This document shows, piece by piece, positions 1 through 10,032 of a stretch of DNA of 62,375 bases; positions within the stretch are counted from its first letter, which is position 1; each line of letters starts with the position of its first letter. Source of the DNA: an uncultured Clostridium sp. (lineage in GTDB: Bacteria > Bacillota > Clostridia > TANB77 > CAG-508); assembly GCA_946497695.1 (NCBI GenBank), contig CAMMLJ010000008.1, positions 1 to 62,375 on the forward strand. Direction: 5' to 3'. The position numbers were made by a program, and so were the translations under genes. The notes beneath the pieces were generated by a model. That model searched no databases, was not told the DNA's origin, and saw only the letters and a program-made list of their open reading frames with translations.

Positions 1-61
1 TTATTTATTTAATTTATTTATTTAGTTTATTTATTTAAATTGATTATTTTATTTAAATTTA

Positions 62-141
62 AAAGTCAAAGCTTGGAAATATTTAAGATTTTGGAATTAA
101 AATTCCAATTATTTTTTCTTATTTATTACCCAGAACTTTGA
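62..141. repeat. Inverted repeats downstream of jag
   Basis: AAGTCAAAG near 62-70 is matched by CTTTGACTT near 133-141. A perfect hairpin, TTGGAATT-aa-AATTCCAA, lies between them. A T-rich run follows the inner hairpin on the plus strand, not on the minus strand that carries jag, so it is not a clear jag terminator. The first 60 bases are low-complexity TTTA/ATTT repeats with no recognisable gene. Confidence 0.35.
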
Positions 142-163
142 CTTCTGTTTTATCTTTATTAAA

Positions 164-835
164 TTATTTTAAATCTATTATTATTCTTCTGTTTGGTTCT
201 TCCCCAACGCTATAAGTTTTTACTTTTGAATTATTTTGTAATTTTGTATGTATTATTTTTCTTTCATAAGCAGACATTGGTTCTAATTCAATTTTCTTTC
301 TATTTTTAACTACTGTTTTTGATATCTTTTCTGCTAATTCTTCTAATACAACTTTTCTTTTTGCTCTATAATTTTCAATATCTAATATTACGCTACATTT
401 ATGTTTAAGTTTTTTATTAGCAACATTTGAAAAAATTAATTGTAAATAATTAAGTGTTTCTCCTCTATATCCTATTAAATAATTAATATCATCTCCAGTT
501 ACAGAAATATATATTCTTTTTTCTTTTTCTTCAACATTTATACTTAAATTATTTATATTTAATTGATTAAAAAATTCATTAGAAAACTTTTTCATCGTTT
601 CTAATACTTCATTTAATTCTTCATCTGTAATATTAGCTTTTTTTGTTTTTACAGGTTCTTTTAAAATTAATTCTACTTTTATTTTTGTTGGTTCTAATAT
701 ACTAAAGAAACTTCTTTTTTCTTCATTTCCTATTACATTAATAATTACATCTTCTCTTTTGGCATTAAGTTGTTTTAATCCATTTTCTATAGCTTCATTT
801 GTTGTCCTTCCTTCTGCAAATATACTATTTGGCAT
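164..835 (-). CDS. jag: Jag/KhpB RNA-binding protein (Jag_N, KH, R3H)
   Basis: This is the SpoIIIJ-associated protein Jag (KhpB), a cytosolic RNA-binding protein linked to cell division and envelope control in Gram-positives. At 223 residues it is a normal length. The N-terminal 50 residues fit the Jag_N domain. A KH domain follows around 95-155, with the loop YLIGYRGETLNYLQ. The C-terminal R3H domain contains PMSAYERKIIH and ends with EEPNRRIIIDLK. The ATG at 835 has AAGGAGG upstream, inside the end of yidC, and the two genes overlap by 11 bases, so they are translationally linked. The order jag-yidC-yidD-rnpA-rpmH is the standard Bacillota origin-proximal operon. Confidence 0.95.
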   Translation of the reverse strand: MPNSIFAEGRTTNEAIENGLKQLNAKREDVIINVIGNEEKRSFFSILEPTKIKVELILKEPVKTKKANITDEELNEVLETMKKFSNEFFNQLNINNLSINVEEKEKRIYISVTGDDINYLIGYRGETLNYLQLIFSNVANKKLKHKCSVILDIENYRAKRKVVLEELAEKISKTVVKNRKKIELEPMSAYERKIIHTKLQNNSKVKTYSVGEEPNRRIIIDLK

Positions 836-1709
836 TTTCTTTTTCCTCCTTAGATTTAAGATATTTATTTATAAAAAATCTCTCTAATATCATTAGTACA
901 TTGCTAGTTAACCAATATAAAGCTAGTCCTAACGGTGCTACTAAAGAAATTGATATTGACATTATAGGCATTAACAAAGACATACTTTTATTAGTTTGTT
1001 CTACCATGTCTACTTCTTCAACTTCTTTTTTAACTTCTTTACTCTCTCCTTCAAATTCTTCTATATGATCATTTAAAAGTTTCTTATCTTTATCTTTTTT
1101 ATTCATATTTGTTGATATTTTTGTACTAATAAATGTAGACAAAATATATAATATTGGAATAATATAAACTTTTGGATCTGACAAATTTTGCATAGGTACT
1201 TTATTTAAGTCAAGTCCTAAAAAGTTCATATTTAAATATACTTTTTCATCTTCATTTCCCTTATGTTGAATTATTGATATCTCTGGATATGCTTGATTTA
1301 TTTCAACATTTGCAGACTGAAGTTCATTTTTATAATTATTTATATCTTCTTCAGAAACATTTTTTACGAATGTTAAAGGACTTTTTACCATATAAAATAC
1401 TGCTAATAATATAACCAATTGAAGTATTGCGCTTAAACATCCACTAAAAGGACTCATGTTTTCTGATTTATATAATCTCATCGTTTCCTGATTTAATTTT
1501 TCAGGATCATTTTTATACTTAAATTGAAGTGCCTGCATCTGTTCTTGAATTTTTGAAGTTTTTTGCATTGTCCTTTGTTGTTTTATTGATAATGGCAATA
1601 ATACTATTTTCAATAATACAGAAAATAAAATTATTGCAAAACCATAATTATTTACAATATTATAAATAAAATATAATATTGTACCAAATACACTTGCTAA
1701 AAATGACAT
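825..1709 (-). CDS. yidC: Membrane protein insertase YidC/Oxa1 (SpoIIIJ type)
   Basis: The product inserts and folds membrane proteins, with or without SecYEG. It has 294 residues and the YidC/Oxa1 core: a first transmembrane segment near residues 20-40, the cytoplasmic hairpin KQQRTMQKTSKIQEQM, then SPFSGCLSAILQLVILLAVF and two C-terminal membrane segments. An extracytoplasmic stretch of about 60 residues (roughly 118-180) separates the second and third core helices. No lipoprotein cysteine is seen at the N-terminus. The lysine-rich tail KYLKSKEEKENAK suits ribosome contact. The start ATG has AAAGGAG upstream. The gene sits 13 bases after yidD in the minus-strand operon. Confidence 0.95.
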   Translation of the reverse strand: MSFLASVFGTILYFIYNIVNNYGFAIILFSVLLKIVLLPLSIKQQRTMQKTSKIQEQMQALQFKYKNDPEKLNQETMRLYKSENMSPFSGCLSAILQLVILLAVFYMVKSPLTFVKNVSEEDINNYKNELQSANVEINQAYPEISIIQHKGNEDEKVYLNMNFLGLDLNKVPMQNLSDPKVYIIPILYILSTFISTKISTNMNKKDKDKKLLNDHIEEFEGESKEVKKEVEEVDMVEQTNKSMSLLMPIMSISISLVAPLGLALYWLTSNVLMILERFFINKYLKSKEEKENAK

Positions 1710-1722
1710 ATTTTAATCTCCT

Positions 1723-1941
1723 TTATTTTAATGGATCATATCCACCCTTTGAAAAAGGATTACATTTTAAAATTCTCTTAATTCCTAACAAACTTCCTTT
1801 TACTGAACCATATTTATTAATAGCTTGTTTAGTATATTCAGAACATGTAGGATGAAATTTACAATGTATGCCCTCTTTTGATATAAGAGAAGATATATGT
1901 TTTTGATATATATTTATAAAAAAAATTAATATTTTTTTCAT
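1723..1941 (-). CDS. yidD: Membrane protein insertion efficiency factor YidD
   Basis: This 72-residue protein is a full-length YidD, a small membrane-associated factor that assists YidC-dependent insertion. Hallmarks are the cysteine motif CKFHPTCSEYT, the segment YGSVKGSLLGIKRILKCNPF and the C-terminal GGYDP. The start ATG overlaps the rnpA stop (TAATG), which indicates translational coupling. The family and context are clear; the biochemical role is inferred from homologues. Confidence 0.95.
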   Translation of the reverse strand: MKKILIFFINIYQKHISSLISKEGIHCKFHPTCSEYTKQAINKYGSVKGSLLGIKRILKCNPFSKGGYDPLK

Positions 1942-2294
1942 TAATCCTCATCTTTTTTTAATAAATTACTTTTATTTAATGTTTTAATTATATCATATTT
2001 TATATTAAAAAAATTAGCCTCAGAAATATTTTTATTCTTTTTCAATAAAAAAATTATATCATACCCAACAGAAATTTTATCCTCTAGTAATCTATAATTT
2101 TCTCTAATTAATCTTTTTATTCTATTTCTTTTTACAGCTTTTCCTACTTTTACACTTACTGCTATACCTATATAATTGAAATTTTTATTATTTTTTTTTA
2201 TATAAATATCAATATAATTTCCATTATAGTATTTTCCTTTTGTTAAAACATTTTTAAATTCGTAATTCTTTTTTAATGTATCTGTATTTAACAT
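1941..2294 (-). CDS. rnpA: Ribonuclease P protein component
   Basis: This is the protein subunit of RNase P, which matures the 5' ends of tRNAs together with the M1-type RNA. Its 117 residues are a typical length. The RNR signature is seen as KAVKRNRIKRLIRENYR, preceded by IGIAVSVKVGKAV. The protein is basic. It lies between rpmH and yidD as in nearly all bacteria and is probably expressed from the rpmH promoter. The ATG at 2294 has only a weak GAGTGG-like ribosome binding site. Confidence 0.95.
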   Translation of the reverse strand: MLNTDTLKKNYEFKNVLTKGKYYNGNYIDIYIKKNNKNFNYIGIAVSVKVGKAVKRNRIKRLIRENYRLLEDKISVGYDIIFLLKKNKNISEANFFNIKYDIIKTLNKSNLLKKDED

Positions 2295-2354
2295 TTCTTA
2301 CCACTCTTTATTTTTTTATAGATTGCAAAAAGACCACTTAATGTGGCCATATAC

Positions 2355-2489
2355 TTAAGCTGATAATTTTTTTCTTCCTTTATTTCTTCTTGCTTTTAAA
2401 ACGTTTCTTCCTGCTCTAGTTTTCATTCTTTTCATGAAACCATGTTCTTTGCTTCTTTGTCTTGTTTTTGGTTGATAAGTCATTTTCAT
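2355..2489 (-). CDS. rpmH: 50S ribosomal protein L34
   Basis: The gene encodes the 44-residue large-subunit protein L34. The sequence starts [18 protein letters not shown] and ends NKGRKKLSA. The open frame extends upstream to 2561, but the ATG at 2489 has GGAGG nine bases before it and gives the family's usual length, so the upstream part is not included. A strong promoter lies at 2561-2590 on the same strand. This is the first gene of the rpmH-rnpA-yidD-yidC-jag operon. Confidence 0.97.
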   Translation of the reverse strand: MKMTYQPKTRQRSKEHGFMKRMKTRAGRNVLKARRNKGRKKLSA

Positions 2490-2560
2490 TTTTATGCACC
2501 TCCTATTATATTGTTGTAAAAATATATAAATATTTATCTCTAAAATTAAAAAGCATATCA

Positions 2561-2590
2561 ATTATACTATAGGAAATAAGTATTTGTCAA
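2561..2590 (-). promoter_or_regulatory. rpmH operon promoter
   Basis: Read on the minus strand there is TTGACA (2585-2590), an 18-base spacer and TATAAT (2561-2566). Both hexamers are perfect sigma-A matches, about 70 bases upstream of the rpmH start. Confidence 0.75.
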
Positions 2591-3050
2591 CATTTTATTA
2601 GATATTATTTCAAGCATGAAAATTTTTATTTTAAGACTTATACACATTGTGGATAAAGAATTATTCACACCCTAAAAATGCTATTTATTGTCGTAAAAAG
2701 TAAAAATCTGTTCTCTAGTGTAATATTACGGTATTCTAACGTTTATAAAATTTGTAATATTTTGTAATGAAATGTAATTTTTATATTTTTTATACACTTA
2801 TCCACAAAATTATCCACATTATACACAGATTTATTTAAGTTTTTTGTCCTTTATTATTGACTAAGTAACTTTATTTATATATAATGTAAAAACAATAGGG
2901 AATAGTAATATTTTTTATTTTTTTTTGTAAATATTGACACTTGTATTACAGTATTTTTACATATTTTTCAAAGTTATCAACAGTTGTGGATACTGTTGTG
3001 GATAACAATAAAAATATATATTATTCTTTATTCCCTTATACTTTTTAGGA
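2591..3050. other. oriC: Chromosome replication origin, DnaA-box cluster upstream of dnaA
   Basis: The 570 bases between rpmH and dnaA hold no gene but many DnaA boxes. Perfect TTATCCACA (either strand) occurs at 2648-2656, 2798-2806, 2810-2818 and 2997-3005. Near matches are TTATTCACA (2661-2669), TTATACACA (2819-2827), TTATCAACA (2974-2982) and TGTGGATAC (2985-2993). Long A/T tracts such as 2861-2935 lie between them. The two groups, distal (2648-2827) and proximal to dnaA (2974-3005), resemble the incA/incB arrangement of Bacillus subtilis. Function is inferred from these motifs and the gene order. Confidence 0.9.
2934..2963 (+). promoter_or_regulatory. Possible dnaA promoter
   Basis: TTGACA at 2934-2939 is followed after 18 bases by TACATA (2958-2963). 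The -10 box is poor. DnaA boxes at 2974-3005 lie just downstream, so autorepression by DnaA would be expected. Confidence 0.4.
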
Positions 3051-3063
3051 AGGATTGAAAGAA

Positions 3064-4407
3064 ATGTCAAATGAACTAAATGAACTTTTAACTAAAGCAA
3101 AAGATCTTTTAAAAGATGAAATGACAAATATTTCTTATGAGACATGGATAAAATCATTAGAAATAAAAGATTTTACTGATGATAAAATAATATTAATAGC
3201 TTCTTCACCTTTTCAAAAAGACGCTGTAGAAACAAGATATTATGATTTAGTAGTCAATACATTTAAATTTATTACTAATAAAGACTGTAAAATTATAGTA
3301 GAATATAAAGACCCTGATTCTGAAGAAGATGATATTAAGTTAGAAGATAAAAGTTTTAATGACAATGAAATAGGTGTTTCAAATAATTCTTTAAATCCAA
3401 AATATACATTTGATACATTTGTAGTTGGAAATAATAATAGATTCGCACATGCTGCTTCTTTAGCAGTCGCAGAAGCACCAGGAACTTCATATAATCCATT
3501 ATTTCTTTATGGAGATGTTGGATTAGGAAAAACTCACTTAATGCATGCAATTGGACATCAAGTAATAAAAAATAATCCAAATTCAAATGTATTATATGTA
3601 ACTTCAGAAAAATTTACTAATCAATTAATAAATGCTATAAAGGATAATAAAAATGAACAATTTAGAAATAAATATAGAAATATTGATGTTCTATTAATAG
3701 ATGATATTCAATTTATAGCTGGAAAAGAAAGAATTCAAGAAGAATTTTTCCATACATTTAATACTTTACATGATAACAGAAAACAAATAGTTATCTCTAG
3801 TGATAGACCACCAAAAGATATACCATTATTAGAAGATAGATTAAAATCTAGATTCGAATGGGGGTTAATTGCAGATATATCAATTCCAGATTATGAAACA
3901 CGTTTAGCAATATTAAGAAAAAAAGCTCAAACAGACAATATTATAGTAGATGATGTAATTTTATCTACAATAGCAACAAGAGTAGCTTCTAATATAAGAG
4001 AATTAGAAGGAGTATTTAATAAATTAGTAGCCTTTTCTACATTGGCAAACGGACCAATAACAATAGAAATGGCAGAAAAGGCAATAAATGATATTTCAGC
4101 TCAAAAAGAAAAAGTAATTTCTGCTGATTATATACAAGATGTAGTAGCAAAATATTTCAATATAAATAAGAAAGATTTAAAAAGTTCAAAAAGATCAAAT
4201 GATATTGCTTATCCAAGACAAATAGCGATGTACTTATGTAGGGAAGTAGCTGGTCTTTCATTTCCTAAAATTGGAGAGGAATTTGGAAAGAGAGATCATA
4301 CAACAGTAATGCATGGATGTAATAAAATAGAAAAAGAAATAAAAGAAAATACAAATACAAAATTAATTGTGGAAAGTGTGAAAAAAATAATTTTAGAAAA
4401 AAAATAG
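3064..4407 (+). CDS. dnaA: Chromosomal replication initiator DnaA
   Basis: DnaA binds the origin boxes and opens the duplex. The 447 residues contain domain I (residues 1-80, with SYETWIKSLE), a short linker, and the AAA+ domain with Walker A GDVGLGKTH near residue 150 and Walker B LLIDDIQF. The C-terminal DNA-binding domain IV carries the signature RDHTTVMHGCNKI. The frame could begin at a TTG at 3055, but the ATG at 3064 has AGGAAGGA nine bases upstream and matches the usual N-terminus, so it is preferred. DnaA boxes flank the gene on both sides. Confidence 0.97.
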   Translation: MSNELNELLTKAKDLLKDEMTNISYETWIKSLEIKDFTDDKIILIASSPFQKDAVETRYYDLVVNTFKFITNKDCKIIVEYKDPDSEEDDIKLEDKSFNDNEIGVSNNSLNPKYTFDTFVVGNNNRFAHAASLAVAEAPGTSYNPLFLYGDVGLGKTHLMHAIGHQVIKNNPNSNVLYVTSEKFTNQLINAIKDNKNEQFRNKYRNIDVLLIDDIQFIAGKERIQEEFFHTFNTLHDNRKQIVISSDRPPKDIPLLEDRLKSRFEWGLIADISIPDYETRLAILRKKAQTDNIIVDDVILSTIATRVASNIRELEGVFNKLVAFSTLANGPITIEMAEKAINDISAQKEKVISADYIQDVVAKYFNINKKDLKSSKRSNDIAYPRQIAMYLCREVAGLSFPKIGEEFGKRDHTTVMHGCNKIEKEIKENTNTKLIVESVKKIILEKK

Positions 4408-4726
4408 GATAAAATCAAACAAAAGAAAAATTTTTTAAAACTTTGGTTCGCCAGAACAAATATTTGAAAAAAGTTTTACTTAATTACTTACGGAAGTAAT
4501 ACATTAGATATACACAACCACATGTTAATAATGTGTATATAAACTGTTAATATTTCATTAATCCACATTTTTTTCAAAACCTTGTGGATTAAATTACAAC
4601 TTTTCCACGAAAATATAAACATAGTTTTTTTACGGAAATAGGGACTGTCAGAACTTTTCCCCACAATTAACAACACCTAATACTATTACTTCTATAATTA
4701 TTATTTATAATAAAGGAGAGAGAAAA
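4408..4726. other. dnaA-dnaN intergenic region, possible second origin half or DUE
   Basis: No gene is seen in these 319 bases. A 10-base inverted repeat made of DnaA-box-like sequences, TTAATCCACA (4558-4567) and TGTGGATTAA (4583-4592), sits in AT-rich DNA. In Bacillus subtilis the unwinding element and extra DnaA boxes lie in this same position. A bipartite origin is inferred, not shown. Confidence 0.5.
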
Positions 4727-5842
4727 ATGAAGATAGTTTGTTATAAAGACAAAATTCTTAAAGCTATTAATTCCGTAGTAAAAGCTGTAGCATCAAAAAC
4801 TACAATGCCTATACTAGAAGGAATACTTATTCAAACAAATGATAATGAAATAAAATTAACAACATATGATTTAGAAATAGGTATTGAATATATAATGGAT
4901 TGTGAAGTAGAAGAACAAGGTTCTACTGTAGTAAATGCTATAATGTTTAGTGAAATTATAAGAAAATTACCTGATACAGAAATTAAAATTTATTTAGATG
5001 ATAATAATTTATTAGTTATTGAATGTGAAGGTTCATTATATAAATTGGCAACAATGAATCCAGAAGAATTTCCTGAATTACCAAGAATAAATGTAGAAAA
5101 TTCAATACAAATAGAACAGAATGTATTAAAAAATATGATTAGAAGAACAATTTTTGCAGTTAGTAATGAGGAAAATAGACCAATATTTACAGGTTGTTTA
5201 TTTGAAGTTGATAATAATAAATTAAATGTTGTTGCTGTTGATGGTTTTAGATTAGCATGGAGAAGCAGTTTTCTAAATGTACAAGCTAATGATTTTAGTG
5301 CAGTAATACCAGGAAAAACATTAAATGAAGTAAATAAAATAATATCTGATTCTTTCGAACCTATAAAAATAGGAATTTCTAAAAATCAAGCATTATTCGA
5401 AATGTATAATTGTAAAATAGTAACAAGAGTGTTGGATGGAGAATTTTTAAATTATGCAAATGTAATACCTAAAGAATGGGATACAAGAATAAGAGTTAAT
5501 AAGAATATTTTACAAAGTTGTTTCGAAAGAATAAGTTTAATTTCTTCTTCATCTGTGGAAAAAGAAAAGAAATATCCTGTAAAAGTCACAGTTGATATAG
5601 GAAAATTAACAATTTCTTGTGCAAATCAAACCGGAGATGCAAAAGAAGAAATATATGTTTCTACAGAAGGTAAAAATATTGAAGCTGGGTTTAATCCAAA
5701 ATATTTCTTAGATGCTTTAAAAGTAATTGATGATGAAGAAATTTTTGTTCATTTTGGATCTAGTATTTCACCATGTGTAATAAGACCTGTTGATGAAGGT
5801 GATTACGTATATATGATTTTACCAATTAGATTAAAAGATTAA
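4727..5842 (+). CDS. dnaN: DNA polymerase III beta sliding clamp
   Basis: The beta clamp is a ring-shaped dimer that tethers replicative polymerases to DNA. The 371 residues cover three clamp domains; recognisable stretches are LYKLATMNPEEFPELP, VAVDGFRLAW and the C-terminal MILPIRL. The ATG follows AAGGAGAGAG. The gene lies between dnaA and recF as in most bacteria and ends at a clear hairpin terminator. Confidence 0.97.
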   Translation: MKIVCYKDKILKAINSVVKAVASKTTMPILEGILIQTNDNEIKLTTYDLEIGIEYIMDCEVEEQGSTVVNAIMFSEIIRKLPDTEIKIYLDDNNLLVIECEGSLYKLATMNPEEFPELPRINVENSIQIEQNVLKNMIRRTIFAVSNEENRPIFTGCLFEVDNNKLNVVAVDGFRLAWRSSFLNVQANDFSAVIPGKTLNEVNKIISDSFEPIKIGISKNQALFEMYNCKIVTRVLDGEFLNYANVIPKEWDTRIRVNKNILQSCFERISLISSSSVEKEKKYPVKVTVDIGKLTISCANQTGDAKEEIYVSTEGKNIEAGFNPKYFLDALKVIDDEEIFVHFGSSISPCVIRPVDEGDYVYMILPIRLKD

Positions 5843-5847
5843 CAAAA

Positions 5848-5888
5848 AAAGCAAGCCTTTATAAAAAAGAGCTTGCTTTATTTTTTAA
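5848..5888 (+). terminator. Rho-independent terminator after dnaN
   Basis: The stem AAAGCAAGC/GCTTGCTTT is followed by ATTTTTT. It separates dnaN from the recF-remB-gyrB unit. Confidence 0.85.
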
Positions 5889-5919
5889 TTATGTGTATAA
5901 TGCAATATATATTTAAAAA

Positions 5920-5951
5920 ATATCCACAGAAACTTACGGAAATGTGGATAA
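5920..5951. promoter_or_regulatory. DnaA-box pair upstream of recF
   Basis: ATATCCACA (5920-5928) and TGTGGATAA (5943-5951) face each other just upstream of the recF start. They may allow DnaA control of the recF-gyrB operon or be an outlying part of the origin. Confidence 0.5.
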
Positions 5952-5967
5952 CTAAGTGGAGAACTTT

Positions 5968-7041
5968 ATGAATATAACAAAATTAAAATTAGAAAATTTT
6001 AGAAATTATAATAGCCAAGAAATAGAATTTAATAAGGGAATAAATGTTTTTTATGGAGATAATGCTCAAGGAAAGACCAATATATTAGAGGCTATTTTTT
6101 TATGCTCTATGGGAAAGTCTTTCAGGACAAGTAAAGATAAAGAACTTATAAAATTAAATTCTGGTTTTGCAAAATTAAATATAGAATATGAAAAAAGTGA
6201 TAGAGAAGGGAAAATAGAATATATAATTTCTGAAAAGAAAAACATTTCGGTAAATGGTGTAAAAATAAAAAAGTTAAGCGAATTATTAGGAAATATTAAT
6301 TCTATAATATTTTCTCCAGATGATATGGAAATTCTTAAAGATGGTCCACAAAGAAGAAGAAAATTTTTAAATATGCTTATTAGCCAATTAAGACCAAGAT
6401 ATTTATATAATTTGAATTCATATAATAAAACTTTAGAGCAAAGAAATAATTATTTAAGGCAAATAAAGTTTGAAAATAAATCAAAAAATATGTTGGAAAT
6501 TTGGAATGAAAAATTAGCTAATCATGCACAGATTGTATATGACTATAGAAGAGAATTTGTTGATAAAATACTTAAAAAAATAGTAGACATCCACAAAAAT
6601 ATAACAGATAATTTAGAAGAAATAAATATAAAATATATAAGTGATTTTAAAGATAAAGAATCATATATAAAAAGATTAAATGAAAAAATTCAAAATGATA
6701 TATATAAAGGTTATACTTCTTCAGGAATACATAGAGATGACTTTGAAGTTTATCTTAATGGAAAAAATATTAATCTATATGGATCACAGGGGCAATTTAG
6801 AACTGCAATACTATCTTTAAAGTTAGCAGAATTATATGTTATTTATGATGAAATCGGAGAATATCCAATATTGCTATTAGATGATTTTATGTCTGAATTA
6901 GATGAAAAAAGACGTAGAAAATTTGTGGAAAATATTACGGACGCACAGGTAATATTAACAGGTACTCATAAATTAATACTTGAAAATTTTAATTATAATA
7001 TATATAATGTAAAAGACGGACAAGTAAAAAAAGAACAATAA
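5968..7041 (+). CDS. recF: DNA replication and repair protein RecF
   Basis: RecF is an SMC-like ATPase that loads RecA at single-strand gaps through RecO and RecR. The 357 residues show Walker A GDNAQGKTN near residue 30, the ABC signature GSQGQFRTA near residue 270 and Walker B PILLLDDFMSELD. The frame is open from a GTG at 5956, but the ATG at 5968 follows AGTGGAG with good spacing and gives the normal MNITKLKLENFRNY start. It is followed 23 bases later by remB. Confidence 0.95.
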   Translation: MNITKLKLENFRNYNSQEIEFNKGINVFYGDNAQGKTNILEAIFLCSMGKSFRTSKDKELIKLNSGFAKLNIEYEKSDREGKIEYIISEKKNISVNGVKIKKLSELLGNINSIIFSPDDMEILKDGPQRRRKFLNMLISQLRPRYLYNLNSYNKTLEQRNNYLRQIKFENKSKNMLEIWNEKLANHAQIVYDYRREFVDKILKKIVDIHKNITDNLEEINIKYISDFKDKESYIKRLNEKIQNDIYKGYTSSGIHRDDFEVYLNGKNINLYGSQGQFRTAILSLKLAELYVIYDEIGEYPILLLDDFMSELDEKRRRKFVENITDAQVILTGTHKLILENFNYNIYNVKDGQVKKEQ

Positions 7042-7064
7042 ATTTAACAAAAGAGGGATAATAA

Positions 7065-9282
<2,218 letters not shown>

Positions 9283-9310
9283 TAAGGTATTAAAATAAAT
9301 TTAATTAGAT

Positions 9311-9360
9311 AAATACACTAAAATATTAGGAAAAAATTCTAATATTTTGGTGTATTTTTA
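9311..9360 (+). terminator. Terminator after gyrB
   Basis: A long near-perfect stem, AAATACACTAAAATATTAG with its complement (9339-9357), ends in a T run. It isolates gyrB from the cassette downstream. Confidence 0.85.
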
Positions 9361-9426
9361 TATATTAACTAATTATATAAAAATTTAAATGTGAAATATA
9401 TGTCGATTTTTGTATGACGAAATTCG

Positions 9427-9455
9427 TTGACAAAAAATGGAAATGATAGTATTAT
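9427..9455 (+). promoter_or_regulatory. Promoter of the VirB4/ParA cassette
   Basis: TTGACA (9427-9432), a 17-base spacer and TATTAT (9450-9455) make a strong sigma-A promoter. The expected start point near 9462 leaves only about ten bases before the GTG at 9472, so the leader is unusually short. Confidence 0.75.
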
Positions 9456-9471
9456 TGAATAAAGATAAGAG

Positions 9472-10032
9472 GTGATACTTGTAAAAAGAAATAATAATTC
9501 AACACAGGATTGGTTAATTGTTGAGAATATAGATAAAAATGGTATTATAAAAATAAAAAATAGAAACATATTTATTAAAATATTAAGGGTTCAACCAATA
9601 AATTTTAATTTAAAAACATCTTTGGAAAAAGAAGCTATTTTAAATTCATATAAAATTTTTTTAAAAACTTGTAATTTTAATCTTCAAATTTTAATTCATA
9701 CAAATAAAGAAGATATTTCAAAAATTATTGATAATCTAAAAAAATCAAATAATGAAAATATTTCAGTTATTTCGCAAAAATATGTTGAGTTTCTTACTAA
9801 GATTAATTCTGAAAAACAAACATCCACTAAAAATTACTATATTGTTATAAAAGAGCAATGTGAAGATGAAAATAATAATTTAGAGAATATTTATTATATG
9901 CTTAACGAAAAATATTTTAAGATAAAAGAATGTCTTAATAAATGTGGAAATCAAGTAAAAGAATGTAAAAAAGAAGAAGTTATAAAAATTTTACATTTTT
10001 TCTTAAATACAAATAATAATTTAAACAGGTAG
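9472..10032 (+). CDS. TraC/VirB4 N-terminal-domain-like protein
   Basis: This 186-residue protein resembles the TraC-like domain found beside or fused to VirB4 ATPases. That pattern is a start like WLIVENIDKNGIIKIK, then an ILRVQPINFNLKT strand, a helix ILNSYKIFLKT, a strand LQILIHTNK, a helical spacer and a strand NYYIVIKEQ. No signal peptide or membrane segment is seen. Start choice is uncertain: the only standard start is the GTG at 9472, and it overlaps the AGAGGTGAT that looks like the ribosome binding site. The stop is directly followed by the VirB4-like start. Lysine, asparagine and isoleucine content is extreme, as in the rest of the cassette. The assignment rests on pattern recognition. 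Confidence 0.6.
   Translation: MILVKRNNNSTQDWLIVENIDKNGIIKIKNRNIFIKILRVQPINFNLKTSLEKEAILNSYKIFLKTCNFNLQILIHTNKEDISKIIDNLKKSNNENISVISQKYVEFLTKINSEKQTSTKNYYIVIKEQCEDENNNLENIYYMLNEKYFKIKECLNKCGNQVKECKKEEVIKILHFFLNTNNNLNR

Noticed and set aside
1..60. TTTA-rich repeats at the left edge as a CRISPR or iteron array
   Set aside because: The units are irregular, with no spacers and no associated genes. This is low-complexity DNA.
4488..4676. Minus-strand 62-codon frame between dnaA and dnaN
   Set aside because: It crosses the origin-like inverted repeat, has no ribosome binding site and resembles no protein.
9479..9484. TTG-TAA start-stop pair right after AGGTGAT as a regulatory mini-frame
   Set aside because: It could be chance in AT-rich DNA. 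Nothing else supports a start-stop element.
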